Origin: Roseiarcus sp963753135
GTDB taxonomy: Bacteria > Pseudomonadota > Alphaproteobacteria > Rhizobiales > Beijerinckiaceae
NCBI GenBank assembly: GCA_963753135.1
Contig: CAVWBA010000009.1
Span: forward strand, 124,001 to 188,000
Length of the DNA: 64,000 nucleotides
Direction: 5' to 3'
The first letter of the stretch is position 1. Each line of letters opens with the position of its first letter. A program made the translations under genes and the position numbers. The notes beneath the pieces are model-generated. The model was not told the DNA's origin. It saw nothing but the letters and a program-made list of their open reading frames with translations, and did not search any database. Shown here piece after piece: positions 48,996-56,868 of the stretch.

Positions 48996-49454
48996 TTGCC
49001 CTTGTTCCGCGTCGAGCGCCGCGTTGGCCACACTGCCGCCGAGATGTTCGATCTCGTGGCCGACGTCGAGCGCTATCCGGAATTCGTCCCCCTATGTAAG
49101 GCGCTCAAGGTGCGCAGCCGCAGCTCCGAAGGGGACGGCCGCGAGACGCTCACTGCCGACATGACGGTCGGCTACAAGCTCATTCGCGAGACATTCACCA
49201 GTCGGGTCACGCTGGATAAGCCCAATCTAAAGGTGAGGGTCGAATATATCGACGGACCTTTCAGCCGGCTCGAAAACGTCTGGACCTTCAAGGACGAGCC
49301 CGACGGGGAGGGCTCCCGCGTCAGCTTCTTCATAGATTATGAGTTCAAAAGCCGAACCCTCGGCGCTCTCATGGGCTCGATGTTCGACGCCGCATTCCGC
49401 AAATTCGCCAGCGCTTTCGAGCGGCGCGCTGACGCGGTCTACGGGCGCGCGTAA
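48996..49454 (+). CDS. COQ10/RatA-type START-domain protein
   Basis: 152 residues of the polyketide-cyclase/START fold: TAAEMFDLVADVERYPEFVPLC, the hallmark of the Coq10/YfjG group, and FFIDYEFKSRTLGALMG near the end. Homologues bind ubiquinone and support respiration (COQ10). The E. coli relative RatA was described as a ribosome-association toxin, but the ubiquinone role is better supported for alphaproteobacteria. TTG start at 48996 with GGAGG 9 bp upstream. Confidence 0.9.
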   Translation: MPLFRVERRVGHTAAEMFDLVADVERYPEFVPLCKALKVRSRSSEGDGRETLTADMTVGYKLIRETFTSRVTLDKPNLKVRVEYIDGPFSRLENVWTFKDEPDGEGSRVSFFIDYEFKSRTLGALMGSMFDAAFRKFASAFERRADAVYGRA

Positions 49455-49704
49455 GGGGCCCGCCCTCGTCGTGAGAAGCGCCGGCGGCGCGTCTCGAAGG
49501 ACGTTTCAGGGGATGCAGCGTCCGCGCCAACCGGGTCATTCCCTCGGCGGGGCAGGGCTGAGCAACAGCCAGCGCCATAAGAGCCTGATTCTCTGGGAAT
49601 TGTCTTGATAAAATCAGAAATGAATGTTATGTATTTCGACTGTCAGGAGTTTTTCTCCCGTTTGCCGAAAGACGGGCGGGAAGGGGAAAGTGTGGCTAAT
49701 TGGA

Positions 49705-49797
49705 ATGTTGCCCACAACCTGCAGTGCGAGCCGAGGCGAAGGGCGATTTTTTATTTTCATCGCTCGCAACCCACTGAAAGGGCTCGATTCGCAAAAA
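49705..49797. repeat. Dispersed repeat, copy C
   Basis: Shares ACAACCTGC..GCGAG and a T-tract with copy A, and the core CGCAACCCACTGAAAGGGCT (diverged) with copies A and B. Confidence 0.55.
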
Positions 49798-49798
49798 T

Positions 49799-49854
49799 AA
49801 ACGCTAGTAAACGCTAGCAAATTTACTAGCGTTTACTATCACTTACTAGCGTTT
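49799..49854. repeat. Four-copy palindromically arranged 12-mer array
   Basis: AAACGCTAGTAA at 49799, AAACGCTAGCAA at 49809, and the reverse complement TTACTAGCGTTT at 49823 and again at 49843. Two direct and two inverted copies lie within 56 bp. Confidence 0.75.
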
Positions 49855-49911
49855 TAGGCGCGTTTATTCGCGGTCGAATTCCCGCTTTGGTTGTATACTG
49901 AGCTTAGTCTA

Positions 49912-50963
49912 GAGCGTTCTGCTTTTAGGTCTGTGCATATCCTGCGTTCTTGATGTATGCGGCGCATTCGGCGGGCGGGTACTGGGCGAGGATTTTACCG
50001 CAGGCGTCGGAGATCGCTTCGTAGGTTGGCGCTTCCGCCTTTCGCAGCAGAGTTTTGAACTTGGCGAAGACCTGCTCGATGGGGTTGAGGTCGGGGGAGT
50101 ATTTCGGCAGGAAGACGAGGCGTGCTCCGACATCCCGGATCGCCTTCCGCACCGCCCTTCCCTTGTGGGAGCCGAGATTGTCGAGGATCACGATGTCGCC
50201 CGGCTTCAGCGTCGGCACGAGGAACTGTTCGACATAGGCGTGGAAGCGCTCGCCGTTGATGGGTCCGTCGAACAGGCAGGGCGCGTCGATGCGGTCGTTG
50301 CGCAAGGCGGCGAGGAAAGTGGCGGTCTTCCACTTGCCCTGCGGGACCTTGTCAACGAGCCGCTGGCCCCTTGGCGCCCAGCCGCGCACGCGGGTCATAT
50401 TGGTCTTGGTCCAGGTTTCATCGATGAAGACGAGCCGCCCGGGATCGATGAGCCCCTGATAAGTTCGCCATCGTTTGCGGTGGCGACTTATGTCGGGGCG
50501 ATCCTGCTCGCGTGCGACAAGGGTCTTTTTTTGACCGTGACGCCGATCCGGCGAAAGAAGCGGCTCATCATCGAGGTGTCGGCCTTGACCCCTCGCTCCG
50601 CCGACAGGCGATCGCACAGAGCCTGAAGCGTGACGTCCGATTTCTCGGCCCGCACCGCCTCCAGAAAGTCCCGGTGCGGCATCAGCTTGGAGGCCCGATG
50701 GCCGCCATGTCCAACAGGCTCACGCGAGCCATCCCGTTCAACTCGCTCAAGCCATTTGATCGCCACGGATTGCTGATCTCGTAGCGCCGAGCCGCCGCGC
50801 GGCGGCTCATCTCCCCCCTTTTCACCGCATCAATCACGCGGTCACGCAAGTCTTGCGAATAAGCCTTTGCCATCTCCTCCTGGCCTCCGCCCAGCCAACA
50901 GGTTGAATCAAAATCTCGCTGATTCGGGAATCCGCTCCGATTCGACCCAAGCGCAGCGCGCTC
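49912..50963. mobile_element. IS630-family insertion sequence (1052 bp)
   Basis: Bounded on both sides by TA (49910-49911 and 50964-50965), the target duplicated by IS630/Tc1-mariner elements. Terminal inverted repeats: left GAGCGTTCTGCTTTTAGGTC at 49912 and right (reverse complement) GAGCGCGCTGCGCTTGGGTC, matching at 15 of 20 positions. The only gene inside is the DDE transposase on the minus strand, whose stop lies within the left terminal repeat. Confidence 0.88.
49925..50873 (-). pseudogene. IS630-family DDE transposase in three frames
   Basis: About 315 residues when joined. Frame 1 has the N-terminal HTH (MAKAYSQDLRDRVIDAVKRG, SRRAAARRYEIS). Frame 2, after about 50770, has AIKWLERVERDGS through RFFRRIGVTVKK. 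Frame 3, after the A7 run near 50520, has the catalytic DDE: Asp in LVFIDETWTKTNM, Asp in IVILDNLGSHKG, Glu in YSPDLNPIEQVF. The second shift lies exactly at a run of seven A where an eighth would restore KKKTL, so programmed or transcriptional slippage is possible there. The first shift has no such signal. Confidence 0.85.
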
Positions 50964-51328
50964 TAAGGCTTCGGAGCGGGCGCGGGAATCGGGCTGTTCG
51001 GCTCGCCCTTGATTGCGCCGGCGAGAGGCGCGTCCTTGTGCGGCGCGGGTCCGTGCGTGTGCTCGGCCACATCCGTCAGAGAGTCCGGGTTGATGACCAT
51101 CATGATTGAATTGCCTTGCGCATCCTTGGCGCGGACAATCAGGGACGAAGGCATGATGGTGATGTCCGTGAACCCGGCCTTGGTGAGGTCATCGTGCAGT
51201 TTCTGGCTCATGTGCGCCGGGACCTGCGCGTCCGGAGTGGTCTGAGCCGAGTCCATCGCCGCAAGCGCGGAGCCGGCGAATCCGGAGCCGAGAAGGAGAA
51301 CAATCAGAGTCCTCGCGGTCGCATTCAT
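50963..51328 (-). CDS. Small exported hypothetical protein, 3' end formed by the IS element
   Basis: 121 residues. Signal peptide ARTLIVLLLGSGFAGSALA; the mature part is a compact domain (MSQKLHDDLTKAGFTDITIM, SLIVRAKDAQGNSIMMVINP) resembling small periplasmic proteins of Rhizobiales, followed by a Pro-rich tail. GGAG lies 9 bp before the ATG at 51328. The stop TAG consists of the TA target plus the first base of the IS630 terminal repeat, so the insertion set or changed the C-terminus. How much was lost is unknown. Confidence 0.75.
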   Translation of the reverse strand: MNATARTLIVLLLGSGFAGSALAAMDSAQTTPDAQVPAHMSQKLHDDLTKAGFTDITIMPSSLIVRAKDAQGNSIMMVINPDSLTDVAEHTHGPAPHKDAPLAGAIKGEPNSPIPAPAPKP

Positions 51329-51440
51329 CGGTTGCATCTCCAAAGTCGTTCGCCCGAGCCCCTAACGGTTTGGAGAGGCGCTCGTTCCATTCGACGAGAC
51401 GAGCGTGGAGTAGCCGCTCACGCCACGGGGGCATGAGACG

Positions 51441-51752
51441 CTTCCGCCGTCCTTAGACGCGGTCTACGAACGAGAGCTCGCTTATGAACGGCGGATTCGC
51501 GGCGCTAGCATCTATCCGGCCGTGCAGAACATCCTCCTGGCGTGCCGTGCGTTCGGATTGGGCACGCTCATCACCACCAACCACATCCGCTGCGAGGATG
51601 AAGTCAAGGCGCTGCTCGGCTTGCCACCAGACGTGTCGACCTACGCCTTGATGCCGATCGGCTATCCGCAGGGGAAATTTGGTCCGCTTGCACGCAAGCC
51701 AGTGAGCGAGGTGGCCTATGAGGATCGTTGGGGCGTCGCCTGGCCGAATTGA
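51441..51752 (+). pseudogene. C-terminal fragment of a nitroreductase-family gene
   Basis: About 100 codons: GASIYPAVQNILLACRAFGL, GTLITTNHIRCEDEVKALLG and YALMPIGYPQGKFGPLARKP. These are the conserved C-terminal blocks of FMN-dependent nitroreductases. The FMN-binding N-terminal half is missing, so it cannot be functional. An internal GTG at 51522 opens a 76-codon frame but would start inside a helix. It lies in the debris zone beside the IS630 element. Confidence 0.75.
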
Positions 51753-51801
51753 TTTAGTCTACTGGCCTCGGGTGAGATCATCGCATGTGACGAGCGGCGC
51801 G

Positions 51802-52296
51802 TTAAGGACCGCCGGCCGCCTCGAGCAAATCGAGGCCGACCCTGACCGAGGCGAGGCGCACCGCCTCGCGGCCGATGTCGCCGAACCGCTCTTCGCGCAT
51901 AACCGTCGGTTTTCCGAGCCGCGCGCAGGCGAAATGGACGAGACCAACCGGCTTCGCCGCGCTTCCGCCGTCTGGCCCGGCGATTCCGGTGACGCTGACC
52001 GCGACCTCGGCGCGGGACGCCCGAAGCGCGCCCTCCGCCATCGCAACCGCCGTCTCACGGCTCACCGCGCCGTGGCGCGCAAGCGTCTCGGCCGGAACGC
52101 CGAGCAGTTCCTGCTTGGCTGCGTTGGAATAGGCGACAAAGCCGCGCTCCAGCACGTTCGAGGAGCCGGGGATCTCCGTGAGCAGCCCGGCGATGAGGCC
52201 GCCGGTGCACGATTCCGCGGTTGCGGCCATGAGCCCCGCCGCCCGGTAGCGGGCGATCAGGTCAGTGGCGCGAGCGATGAGGTCCGGAGGAAACAT
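51802..52296 (-). CDS. CinA-family nicotinamide-nucleotide amidohydrolase
   Basis: 164 residues corresponding to the stand-alone C-terminal domain of CinA (PncC), which deamidates NMN to nicotinic acid mononucleotide in NAD recycling. Signatures are TAESCTGGLIAGLLTEIPGSS, YSNAAKQELLGVP, VSVTGIAGPDGGSAAKPVGLV and the basic C-terminal helix. An in-frame TTG at 52311 is an alternative start. In related genomes such genes are often near pgpA or coq10; here it is flanked by debris and a PEP-CTERM gene. Confidence 0.9.
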   Translation of the reverse strand: MFPPDLIARATDLIARYRAAGLMAATAESCTGGLIAGLLTEIPGSSNVLERGFVAYSNAAKQELLGVPAETLARHGAVSRETAVAMAEGALRASRAEVAVSVTGIAGPDGGSAAKPVGLVHFACARLGKPTVMREERFGDIGREAVRLASVRVGLDLLEAAGGP

Positions 52297-52389
52297 GTGC
52301 GGCTCTGGCAAGCCTTACTTCATCCGCCCCAGTCGCGAAACTATGCGCGCGCAAGGACGCCGTAACCTCTCGCGAGAGGCGCGCGAACG

Positions 52390-53069
52390 CTATGTCGCTT
52401 GCGCCGCTATCCGACGCCATCCCGTCAATCCCAGTCCCGCAAAGCCCAGCGCCATCAGCGTCCAGGTCGAGGGTTCGGGGACAGGCGTCATACCGTTGGT
52501 CGTGACGTCGATGATGAGCTTTCCGCCGATTACGCGGAGCAGCCCCGGTGACGTCGACCAGAATATCGGTCGGCGAAAGCAACTGCAGCCCGTAGTGCGG
52601 CGGCGTACCGCCCGTCGCATCATTCGGAAGAAAATCGCTGATGGAATTGGTCAACGCTGACCCCGGTGATGTCCACCCCGGAAGAGAAAAGGAACTCGAA
52701 ACCCGTGAAAGGGTCACTGCAGGCGGATCCGGCGCTCACGCCATCGGCGCAGAACGTGGCGGGGATTTCATTCGTAATAACGATCTGCGTGTCCCCGACG
52801 TCGAACGTCGCGCCATCGATCGGAGCTTGGACGAGATGCGCAGGAACGGGCAGGACATACTGCGCCATGCCCATAGAGTCGTATTTGTATTCCTGTTCGC
52901 AATAACTCGTGGTGTATTGGTCGCGGCCGCCGCCCGAAGGAGTCGCTGGCGCATTTAAGTAGAAAAACGCACTGAGGGTGTTGGTCCCGTCGCCGATCAG
53001 CCCAGCGTGCACTGGAGCGCTTGCCGTCGCGAACAGCGCCGCGGCGGCGATCAAAAAGCTAGAGCGCAT
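52390..53069 (-). pseudogene. Second PEP-CTERM sorting-domain protein, frameshifted
   Basis: About 225 residues. ATG at 53069 after a GGGGGGG stretch, signal peptide MRSSFLIAAAALFATASAPV, a beta-rich extracellular domain (FDVGDTQIVITNEIPATFCA, FTGFEFLFSSGVDITGVSV), then frame 2 (NSISDFLPNDATGGTPPHYG, LLSPTDILVDVTG) and frame 3 with the sorting signal VPEPSTWTLMALGFAGLGL and the basic tail GWRR. Extra G bases near 52655 and 52545 account for the shifts. The body is unlike that of the first PEP-CTERM protein (13066). Confidence 0.78.
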
Positions 53070-53273
53070 GTTTCCCCCCCGGGCGCGTCGGCCCTCGGCC
53101 GTGCCAATTCTCATAGCAACGAAAGCTCGACCGAGCAAATCCCGTCTGGCGGCAGGCAATGGGCTTCTCTTTCTGTCTAAGCCGGGGCTGACCAAACCCT
53201 CGATGGCCCCATCGCAAGATAATTCTTGATCCGCGGGCGGCGGCCAGACATGACAGCGGCGGCGGGGAGAGCA

Positions 53274-54350
53274 ATGGCCGACACGACCTCACAGCCCGAC
53301 GCCGTCGTTGTTCCACAGGCGGTATCGGCGCCACTCACGCGCGCCGCGATCTTCCTGGTTGTGACGATCAATCCGGGGGAAGACAATTCCGCCGCCGTGC
53401 GGTCGTTTTGCGCGGACTTTGCGGGCCTGGTTCGCGCCGTTGAGTTTCGCGACCTCGAAGCCGGACTCTCCTGCGTACTGGGGATCGGATCCGAAGCGTG
53501 GGACCGGATGTTTGGCGAGCCGCGCCCGGCGGAGCTTCACCCGTTCCGCGAGTTCCGGGCCGGATCGCGCCACGCGATCGCAACGCCTGGGGACCTCTTG
53601 TTCCACATCCGCGCCAAGCGGATGGACCTGTGCTTCGAAATCGCGGCGCAGATCATGGGGCGACTGGGCGATGCGGTGACGGCGGTCGACGAGGTGCACG
53701 GCTTTCGCTACTTCGACGACCGCGACCTTCTGGGCTTCGTAGACGGCACGGAAAATCCGCGTGGGCAAGCGGTGATCGACGCCGCGTTGATCGGCGAGGA
53801 GGATCCCGCATTCGCCGGCGGCAGCTATGTGATCACCCAGAAATATGTTCATGATCTTGCCGGGTGGAACGCGCTGCCGACCGAAACGCAGGAGCGCATC
53901 ATCGGCCGCACCAAGCTCGCCGATATCGAACTGGACGATGCGGTCAAGCCGATATCGGCGCATAATGCGCTGACGACAATCTCCGAGAACGGGCAAGAAT
54001 TTCAGATTGTCCGCGACAATATGCCCTTCGGGCAGGTCGGAACCGGCGAATATGGCACCTATTTCATCGGCTATTGCCGCACCCCGCGGGTGACCGAGCA
54101 GATGATCGAGAACATGTTCGTGGGCCGGCCGCCCGGCAATTATGATCGGATCCTCGACTTTAGCCGCGCGGTGACCGGAGCCCTGTTTTTCGTGCCATCC
54201 ACGACGTTCCTCGACTCGGGAGGCGAAGTCGCTCCCGCAGCGCCGGCGCCTGCCGCGAAACCAAACGCCGCGCCGTCGCCTTCAGCGGCCGCGGCGTCTG
54301 AGGGGTCGCTCGGAATCGGCTCGCTCAAAGGAGAAAAGGGCCATGAATAA
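53274..54350 (+). CDS. Dye-decolorizing peroxidase (DyP), encapsulin cargo
   Basis: 358-residue heme peroxidase. The DyP signature is GFVDGTENPRG; other conserved parts are FRDLEAGLSCVLGIGSEAWD, ELHPFREFRAGSRHA, GSYVITQKYVHDLAGWN and FGQVGTGEYGTYFIGYC. After the catalytic domain comes a flexible Ala/Pro linker (about 25 residues) and the tail GSLGIGSLKGEKGHE. This is a textbook encapsulation peptide, so the enzyme should be loaded inside the encapsulin shell encoded next. GGGGAGAG precedes the ATG at 53274; the open frame extends to 53250. The stop overlaps the encapsulin start by 8 bp. Confidence 0.95.
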   Translation: MADTTSQPDAVVVPQAVSAPLTRAAIFLVVTINPGEDNSAAVRSFCADFAGLVRAVEFRDLEAGLSCVLGIGSEAWDRMFGEPRPAELHPFREFRAGSRHAIATPGDLLFHIRAKRMDLCFEIAAQIMGRLGDAVTAVDEVHGFRYFDDRDLLGFVDGTENPRGQAVIDAALIGEEDPAFAGGSYVITQKYVHDLAGWNALPTETQERIIGRTKLADIELDDAVKPISAHNALTTISENGQEFQIVRDNMPFGQVGTGEYGTYFIGYCRTPRVTEQMIENMFVGRPPGNYDRILDFSRAVTGALFFVPSTTFLDSGGEVAPAAPAPAAKPNAAPSPSAAAASEGSLGIGSLKGEKGHE

Positions 54351-55161
54351 TCTTCACCGCGAGCTTGCCCCTATCTCCGATGCGGCATGGGCCCAAATCG
54401 AAGACGAGGCGAAGCGCACCCTCAAACGCTACCTCGCCGGACGACGCGTGGTCGACGTCGAAGGGCCTGGCGGCGTCGGCCTTTCCGCGGTCGGCACCGG
54501 CCACCTCCAGACGATCGACGCGCCAGGCGATGGCGTGCTGGCGCGGCAGCGCGAGGTCAAGCCTTTGGTCGAACTCAGGGTCCCCTTCGAGCTTAATCGC
54601 CAGCAGATCGACGATGTCGAGCGCGGCGCGAATGACGCCGACTGGCAGCCGGCGAAGGACGCCGCGCAGAAGATCGCCTATGCCGAGGATCGCGCGATCT
54701 TCGAAGGATACGCGGCGGCTCAGATTGAAGGCATCCGCCAGGGGACGAGCAATCCGATCAGGACGTTGCCAGCCGACGTGCGGCAATATCCGGACGCCAT
54801 CGCCCAGGCGTTAAGCCAGCTTCGTCTCGTCGGCGTCAATGGGCCCTATTCGGTCGTGCTCGGCGCCGACGCGTACACGGCCCTCGCGGAGACTGTCGAC
54901 AACGGCTATCCGGTGTTGGAGCACATCAAAAAGCTCGTCAAAGACGAGATCATCTGGGCTCCAGCGATCGATGGGGCCTTCGTGCTCACCACCCGCGGCG
55001 GCGATTTCGACCTGCACATCGGCCAGGATGTCTCGATTGGCTATTTGAGCCACACGGATAGCAGCGTGCGCCTCTATCTTCAGGAGACGCTGACGTTCCT
55101 GATGCTCACCTCCGAGGCTTCGGTCGCGCTTGCGCCGCCAGCGGCGAAGCCGTCCGCCTGA
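54343..55161 (+). CDS. Family 1 encapsulin nanocompartment shell protein
   Basis: 272-residue HK97-fold shell protein; family 1 shells are usually T=1, 60 subunits, about 24 nm. Conserved features are the N-terminal helix that binds cargo peptides (NNLHRELAPISDAAWAQIED), RYLAGRRVVDVEGPGG, VPFELNRQQIDDVERGA, EDRAIFEG and the C-terminal DVSIGYLSHTDSSVRLYLQE. It overlaps the DyP gene and has AAAGGAGAAAAGGGCC before its ATG. Known DyP-encapsulins act in oxidative-stress defence; that role is inferred here. Confidence 0.96.
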   Translation: MNNLHRELAPISDAAWAQIEDEAKRTLKRYLAGRRVVDVEGPGGVGLSAVGTGHLQTIDAPGDGVLARQREVKPLVELRVPFELNRQQIDDVERGANDADWQPAKDAAQKIAYAEDRAIFEGYAAAQIEGIRQGTSNPIRTLPADVRQYPDAIAQALSQLRLVGVNGPYSVVLGADAYTALAETVDNGYPVLEHIKKLVKDEIIWAPAIDGAFVLTTRGGDFDLHIGQDVSIGYLSHTDSSVRLYLQETLTFLMLTSEASVALAPPAAKPSA

Positions 55162-55183
55162 GGCGTCAGATCAAGCGAGCCCG

Positions 55184-55618
55184 ATGGATACGGCCTATAT
55201 ATCGGCCTTTGCCGCGCTGGCCGGGACCGCTATCGGCGGCCTCGCATCGTTCGCGACCTCGTGGGTGACGCAACAGGCGCAAACCCGGGCCCAGCGGCGC
55301 GCCGCCGAGAGGGACGCACGTGCCGCGCTATTCGGCAGGTTTCTCGATGAGGCGGCGAAACTATACTCCGACGCTCTGCAAACCAGCCGGGACGACGTAA
55401 CCGGCCTTATTGGAATTTACGCCCTGACCAACCGGATACGCCTTCTATCGACGCCGGAGGTCGTGGAGGCCGCTGACACGGTGGTTCGCATCATCGTCGA
55501 CACCTACCTCGCGCCCAACATAACCCTGCATGAGATGCGGACGAATTGGATCGACAAACACGTCGATCCGCTGCGGGATTTCAGCGAGGCTTGCCGAAAA
55601 GAGCTACAGGCGTTTTGA
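55184..55618 (+). CDS. Small membrane-anchored protein downstream of encapsulin
   Basis: 144 residues. An N-terminal membrane segment (YISAFAALAGTAIGGLASFA) is followed by an Arg/Glu-rich, probably coiled-coil helix (QQAQTRAQRRAAERDARAAL) and a helical cytoplasmic domain (TNRIRLLSTPEVVEAADTVV). No family function is known to me. It begins 22 bp after the encapsulin stop on the same strand, so it is probably the third gene of that operon. The ATG at 55184 begins the membrane helix. Confidence 0.7.
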   Translation: MDTAYISAFAALAGTAIGGLASFATSWVTQQAQTRAQRRAAERDARAALFGRFLDEAAKLYSDALQTSRDDVTGLIGIYALTNRIRLLSTPEVVEAADTVVRIIVDTYLAPNITLHEMRTNWIDKHVDPLRDFSEACRKELQAF

Positions 55619-55659
55619 CGCCACCCATCGCGGCGCGAAGAGAGGTTTGGGGGCCGTTC

Positions 55660-55797
55660 ATGAGAAAGCTCGTCATCGCCTGCCTCATCCAGTTCGCTCT
55701 GCTCGCGCAAGCTCACGCGTGGGGACCGGAGGGGAATGTGATTTATGAGGGGAGGCAGGCCTCCGCCTTCGTCTGCAGTTTCAGGATCGCTGGATGA
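55660..55797 (+). CDS. Short secreted peptide or remnant of a secreted nuclease gene
   Basis: 45 codons: signal peptide RKLVIACLIQFALLAQAHA followed by WGPEGNVIYEG and a short tail. The mature start WGPEG resembles the first residues of S1/P1 nucleases (WGxxGH), so this may be the front end of such a gene cut short. The stop overlaps the start of the thioesterase gene (ATGA). Confidence 0.35.
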   Translation: MRKLVIACLIQFALLAQAHAWGPEGNVIYEGRQASAFVCSFRIAG

Positions 55798-56249
55798 ACG
55801 ACACCGTCAAACAGCGTCTGTTTACGATCGACGAGTTGCACGCTTATCTCGTTGAGATCTTTCCGGAGTTTTGGAAGAGCGGCGACCTTCGCATCGAGGA
55901 GCTCGGGCCGATGACCGCCACGCTGCGCCTCGCTTATCATCCCAGGCAATTGCGGCCCGGCGGCACGATCGCCGGCCCGACGATGTTCGGCCTTTGCGAC
56001 AGCGCGCTTTTTGTCGCGATCTTGAGCGAGATCGGTCGCGTTGCGCTTGCGGTCACGACCAGCGCTACGATCAATTTCCTCCGCAAACCGACGCCCGTCG
56101 ATCTCATTGGCAAGGCGAGGCTGATCAAGCTTGGCAGAAGGCTCGCCGTTGGCGAAGTAGCGCTCTATTCGGACGGAGAGAGGGAAATGGTCGCCCATGC
56201 GACCGGGACTTATTCGATTCCCGCTCGCTGCGATGCTGCTGCGCCGTGA
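55794..56249 (+). CDS. PaaI-type hotdog thioesterase
   Basis: 151 residues of the acyl-CoA thioesterase (PaaI/4HBT) fold: LRPGGTIAGPTMFGLCDSAL corresponds to the hotdog helix with its catalytic acidic/Asn region, and INFLRKPTPVDLIGKARLIK to the long central strand. The substrate is unknown. It sits just upstream of rplM-rpsI, a position seen in many Rhizobiales. CAGGA lies before the ATG. Confidence 0.88.
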   Translation: MNDTVKQRLFTIDELHAYLVEIFPEFWKSGDLRIEELGPMTATLRLAYHPRQLRPGGTIAGPTMFGLCDSALFVAILSEIGRVALAVTTSATINFLRKPTPVDLIGKARLIKLGRRLAVGEVALYSDGEREMVAHATGTYSIPARCDAAAP

Positions 56250-56332
56250 TCGGTCAGCCGGGCGAGGTCGCGGTACCACGATACCGCAACCTTAAGATCT
56301 GCGGTTTTCTTGCCAATCCCGGCGTTTGGCGG

Positions 56333-56361
56333 TTGACATTCCTTATTCCTCGCGGATAGAA
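56333..56361 (+). promoter_or_regulatory. Promoter for rplM-rpsI
   Basis: TTGACA at 56333-56338, a 17-bp spacer and ATAGAA at 56356-56361. This fits a housekeeping sigma-70 promoter, 31 bp before the rplM start codon. Confidence 0.6.
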
Positions 56362-56392
56362 GCGCGCCTCCTGAAATCGAACGGACTTATCC

Positions 56393-56863
56393 ATGTTCGG
56401 CAAAACCCATTCGACCAAGACGGCCGAGGTCGAGAAGAAATGGCTGGTTATCGACGCCAAGGACCTGGTGGTCGGACGGCTTGCTTCGATCGTCGCCATG
56501 CGGCTGCGCGGCAAGCACAAAGCGAGCTTCACCCCTCACATCGATGACGGCGACAACGTCATCGTGGTCAACGCCGACAAGGTGGTGTTCACCGGCCGGA
56601 AGCGCGACCAGAAGGTTTATCACCACTACACGGGCTATATCGGCGGCATCAAGGAGCGCTCGGCTAAGTCGATCCTCGAGGGTCGTTTTCCAGAACGCAT
56701 CGTCGAGAAGGCGGTCGAGCGCATGCTTCCGCGCGGGCCCTTGGGCAAGAAGCAGCTCGGCAACCTTCGCGTCTACAAGGGTCCGGATCACCCGCACGCC
56801 GCCCAATCGCCGACCGTGCTCGACGTCGCCAAACTTAATCCCAAGAACAGCCGGAGCGCCTGA
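56393..56863 (+). CDS. rplM: 50S ribosomal protein L13
   Basis: 156 residues, the usual length in alphaproteobacteria. Characteristic parts are KKWLVIDAKDLVVGRLAS, IVVNADKVVFTGRKRDQKVY, GGIKERSAKSIL and ERMLPRGPLGKKQLGNLRVY. First gene of the L13-S9 operon. A sigma-70-like promoter lies directly upstream. Confidence 0.98.
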   Translation: MFGKTHSTKTAEVEKKWLVIDAKDLVVGRLASIVAMRLRGKHKASFTPHIDDGDNVIVVNADKVVFTGRKRDQKVYHHYTGYIGGIKERSAKSILEGRFPERIVEKAVERMLPRGPLGKKQLGNLRVYKGPDHPHAAQSPTVLDVAKLNPKNSRSA

Positions 56864-56868
56864 AACCC

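Larger units (their letters stand above)
49455..49911. other. Gene-poor region with repeat copy C and a site array
   Basis: AT-rich compared with its flanks. Contains the dispersed repeat and four AAACGCTAGTA-like sites, and ends at the IS630 element. No gene recognised. Confidence 0.5.
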
